5,385 nt of DNA from Hyphomicrobiales bacterium (GTDB taxonomy: Bacteria; Pseudomonadota; Alphaproteobacteria; Rhizobiales; Kaistiaceae), in contig JAFKJZ010000241.1 in NCBI GenBank assembly GCA_017305815.1, positions 1-5,385 on the forward strand. Direction: 5' to 3'. Shown here piece after piece: positions 4,671-5,385 of the stretch (positions are counted from its first letter, which is position 1; every line of letters starts with the position of its first letter). The notes beneath the pieces were generated by a model that did no database searches, was not told the origin of the DNA, and saw only the letters and a program-made list of their open reading frames with translations. Both the position numbers and the translations under genes were made by a program.

Positions 4671-5385
4671 TCAGCCGACGGCGATGAGGAAGGGAACGGG
4701 CCGCAGCGGCGCCAGCCGGTCGCCATTCGCCAGCCGCTCCTTGTTGGGGCCGAGCGAACGGCGCAGATGCTGCTCCAGCGCCCGCTGGGCCCGGGCCGGT
4801 TCGCCGGCGATCAGGCAATCGAACACGGCGAGGTGCTCGGCCAGCATCCCTTCGGCGTCGGGCAGGATCTGGTAGGTGTCGTGCATGGCGATCAGCGGCA
4901 GCTGGCTGCGGTGGATCGCCTCGCGCAGCTGGCTGTTGGCGCAGCGCTGGACGGTGTCGACATGCAAGTCGTGCTCCAGCCGTTCCAGAAGCTCGGCCGA
5001 GCGCTTGCCGGACTGCACGGCGCGGATGCGCTCGCGCTTGGCGACGAGGTCGCGGCGGTGCAGCGTCGGCCAGGCCTGCTCCAGCGCCAGCGGTTCGAGC
5101 AGCCAGCGCATTTCGAAGTGCTCGTGCATCCGCTCCGGCGTCAGCGGCCCGGCATACCAGCGCTGGTTGCTGTCCTGGGTGACGAGCCCGGCGCGGTCGA
5201 GCGCCGTCAGCACCTCATGCGCCACCGTCCGGCTGACGCCGTAATGCTCGGCCAGCAGGCTCTCGTTGAGCTGGAAGCGGCCATAGGGCAGGCAGCACGC
5301 GACGATGTGCTCGACCTCGGGATAGATCGTGGCGCGGCGGTTGCGCGCCGTCGGCTGCAGCGCGCGGGCGTCCGGCAGGGCGAGG
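4671..5385 (-). CDS. GntR-family regulator with FCD ligand-binding domain (FadR type), 5' end outside the window
   Basis: 237 codons are visible and the frame is open to the right edge. No ATG, GTG or TTG occurs upstream of the GTG at 5225, which lies inside the DNA-binding helix, so the true start is outside the window. Counting from the first complete codon, residues about 19-76 form a GntR winged helix (LNESLLAEHYGVSRTVAHEVL at 39-59 and AGLV at 65-68, close to the family pattern LxExxLAxxxGVSRT). A linker WYAGPLTPE leads to an all-helical FCD domain (about 87-208). Candidate metal-ligand histidines are at 141, 168, 184 and 206, in the usual contexts (EHxxxF before GEPARA, and EQHL). FCD regulators respond to small organic acids or sugar acids; which one here is unknown. 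It reads toward the small orphan gene and the polyol locus but has its own context beyond the window. The family call is strong and the function open. Confidence 0.85.
   Translation of the reverse strand, partial: LALPDARALQPTARNRRATIYPEVEHIVACCLPYGRFQLNESLLAEHYGVSRTVAHEVLTALDRAGLVTQDSNQRWYAGPLTPERMHEHFEMRWLLEPLALEQAWPTLHRRDLVAKRERIRAVQSGKRSAELLERLEHDLHVDTVQRCANSQLREAIHRSQLPLIAMHDTYQILPDAEGMLAEHLAVFDCLIAGEPARAQRALEQHLRRSLGPNKERLANGDRLAPLRPVPFLIAVG

Noticed and set aside
4597..4818. Upstream extension of the 60-aa gene to a 134-residue protein.
   Set aside because: The extension overlaps the end of the GntR gene in another frame and is Arg/Pro-rich, while an AAGGAG site points to the ATG at 4596.
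1..5385. Search for mobile elements, CRISPR repeats, tRNA or rRNA genes and attachment sites.
   Set aside because: No transposase, regularly spaced repeats, cloverleaf-like segments or flanking direct repeats were seen by eye.

Overview
The window is GC-rich (roughly two thirds G+C by eye), gene-dense and coded entirely on the minus strand. The proteins resemble those of Alphaproteobacteria, most likely Hyphomicrobiales (rhizobia and relatives). That placement rests on remembered family similarity and not on a search; no rRNA, tRNA or other marker is present. Read in the direction of transcription (high to low coordinates), the layout is: the 3' part of a GntR/FadR-type regulator (5385-4671), a 60-residue proline-rich orphan protein (4596-4414), a HAD-family sugar phosphatase (4252-3578), a SorC/DeoR-type sugar-binding repressor that overlaps it by 4 bp (3581-2625), a periplasmic polyol-binding protein SmoE (2360-1047), an inner-membrane permease SmoF (921-49), and the first ten codons of a second permease, probably SmoG (30-1).

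The core is a sorbitol/mannitol-type (smo/mtl) ABC importer locus with its local control module. SmoE captures the polyol in the periplasm and SmoF plus SmoG form the channel. The ATPase (SmoK) and the polyol dehydrogenases would be expected beyond position 1. The HAD phosphatase and SorC regulator form a translationally coupled pair transcribed from their own promoter, upstream of the importer operon.

The most useful observation is non-coding. The sequence GAGCAATTG followed by YT occurs in both upstream regions: before smoE (2382-2395) and before the HAD-regulator pair (4311-4324). In each case a second, degenerate copy lies 19 bp away (centre to centre), and the copies overlap predicted -35 or -10 elements. 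This looks like a paired operator for the SorC-family protein, controlling both its own operon and the transporter. The smoE-smoF gap holds two stem-loops, the second followed by six U, which would make binding protein more abundant than permease.

The upstream part (4414-5385) seems unrelated to polyol uptake: a GntR/FCD regulator whose start lies outside the window, and a tiny disordered protein with an excellent ribosome binding site. No mobile element, CRISPR array, attachment site or RNA gene was seen, and I found no wholly new system. The operator pairs, the attenuator-like gap and the orphan small protein are the points worth following.
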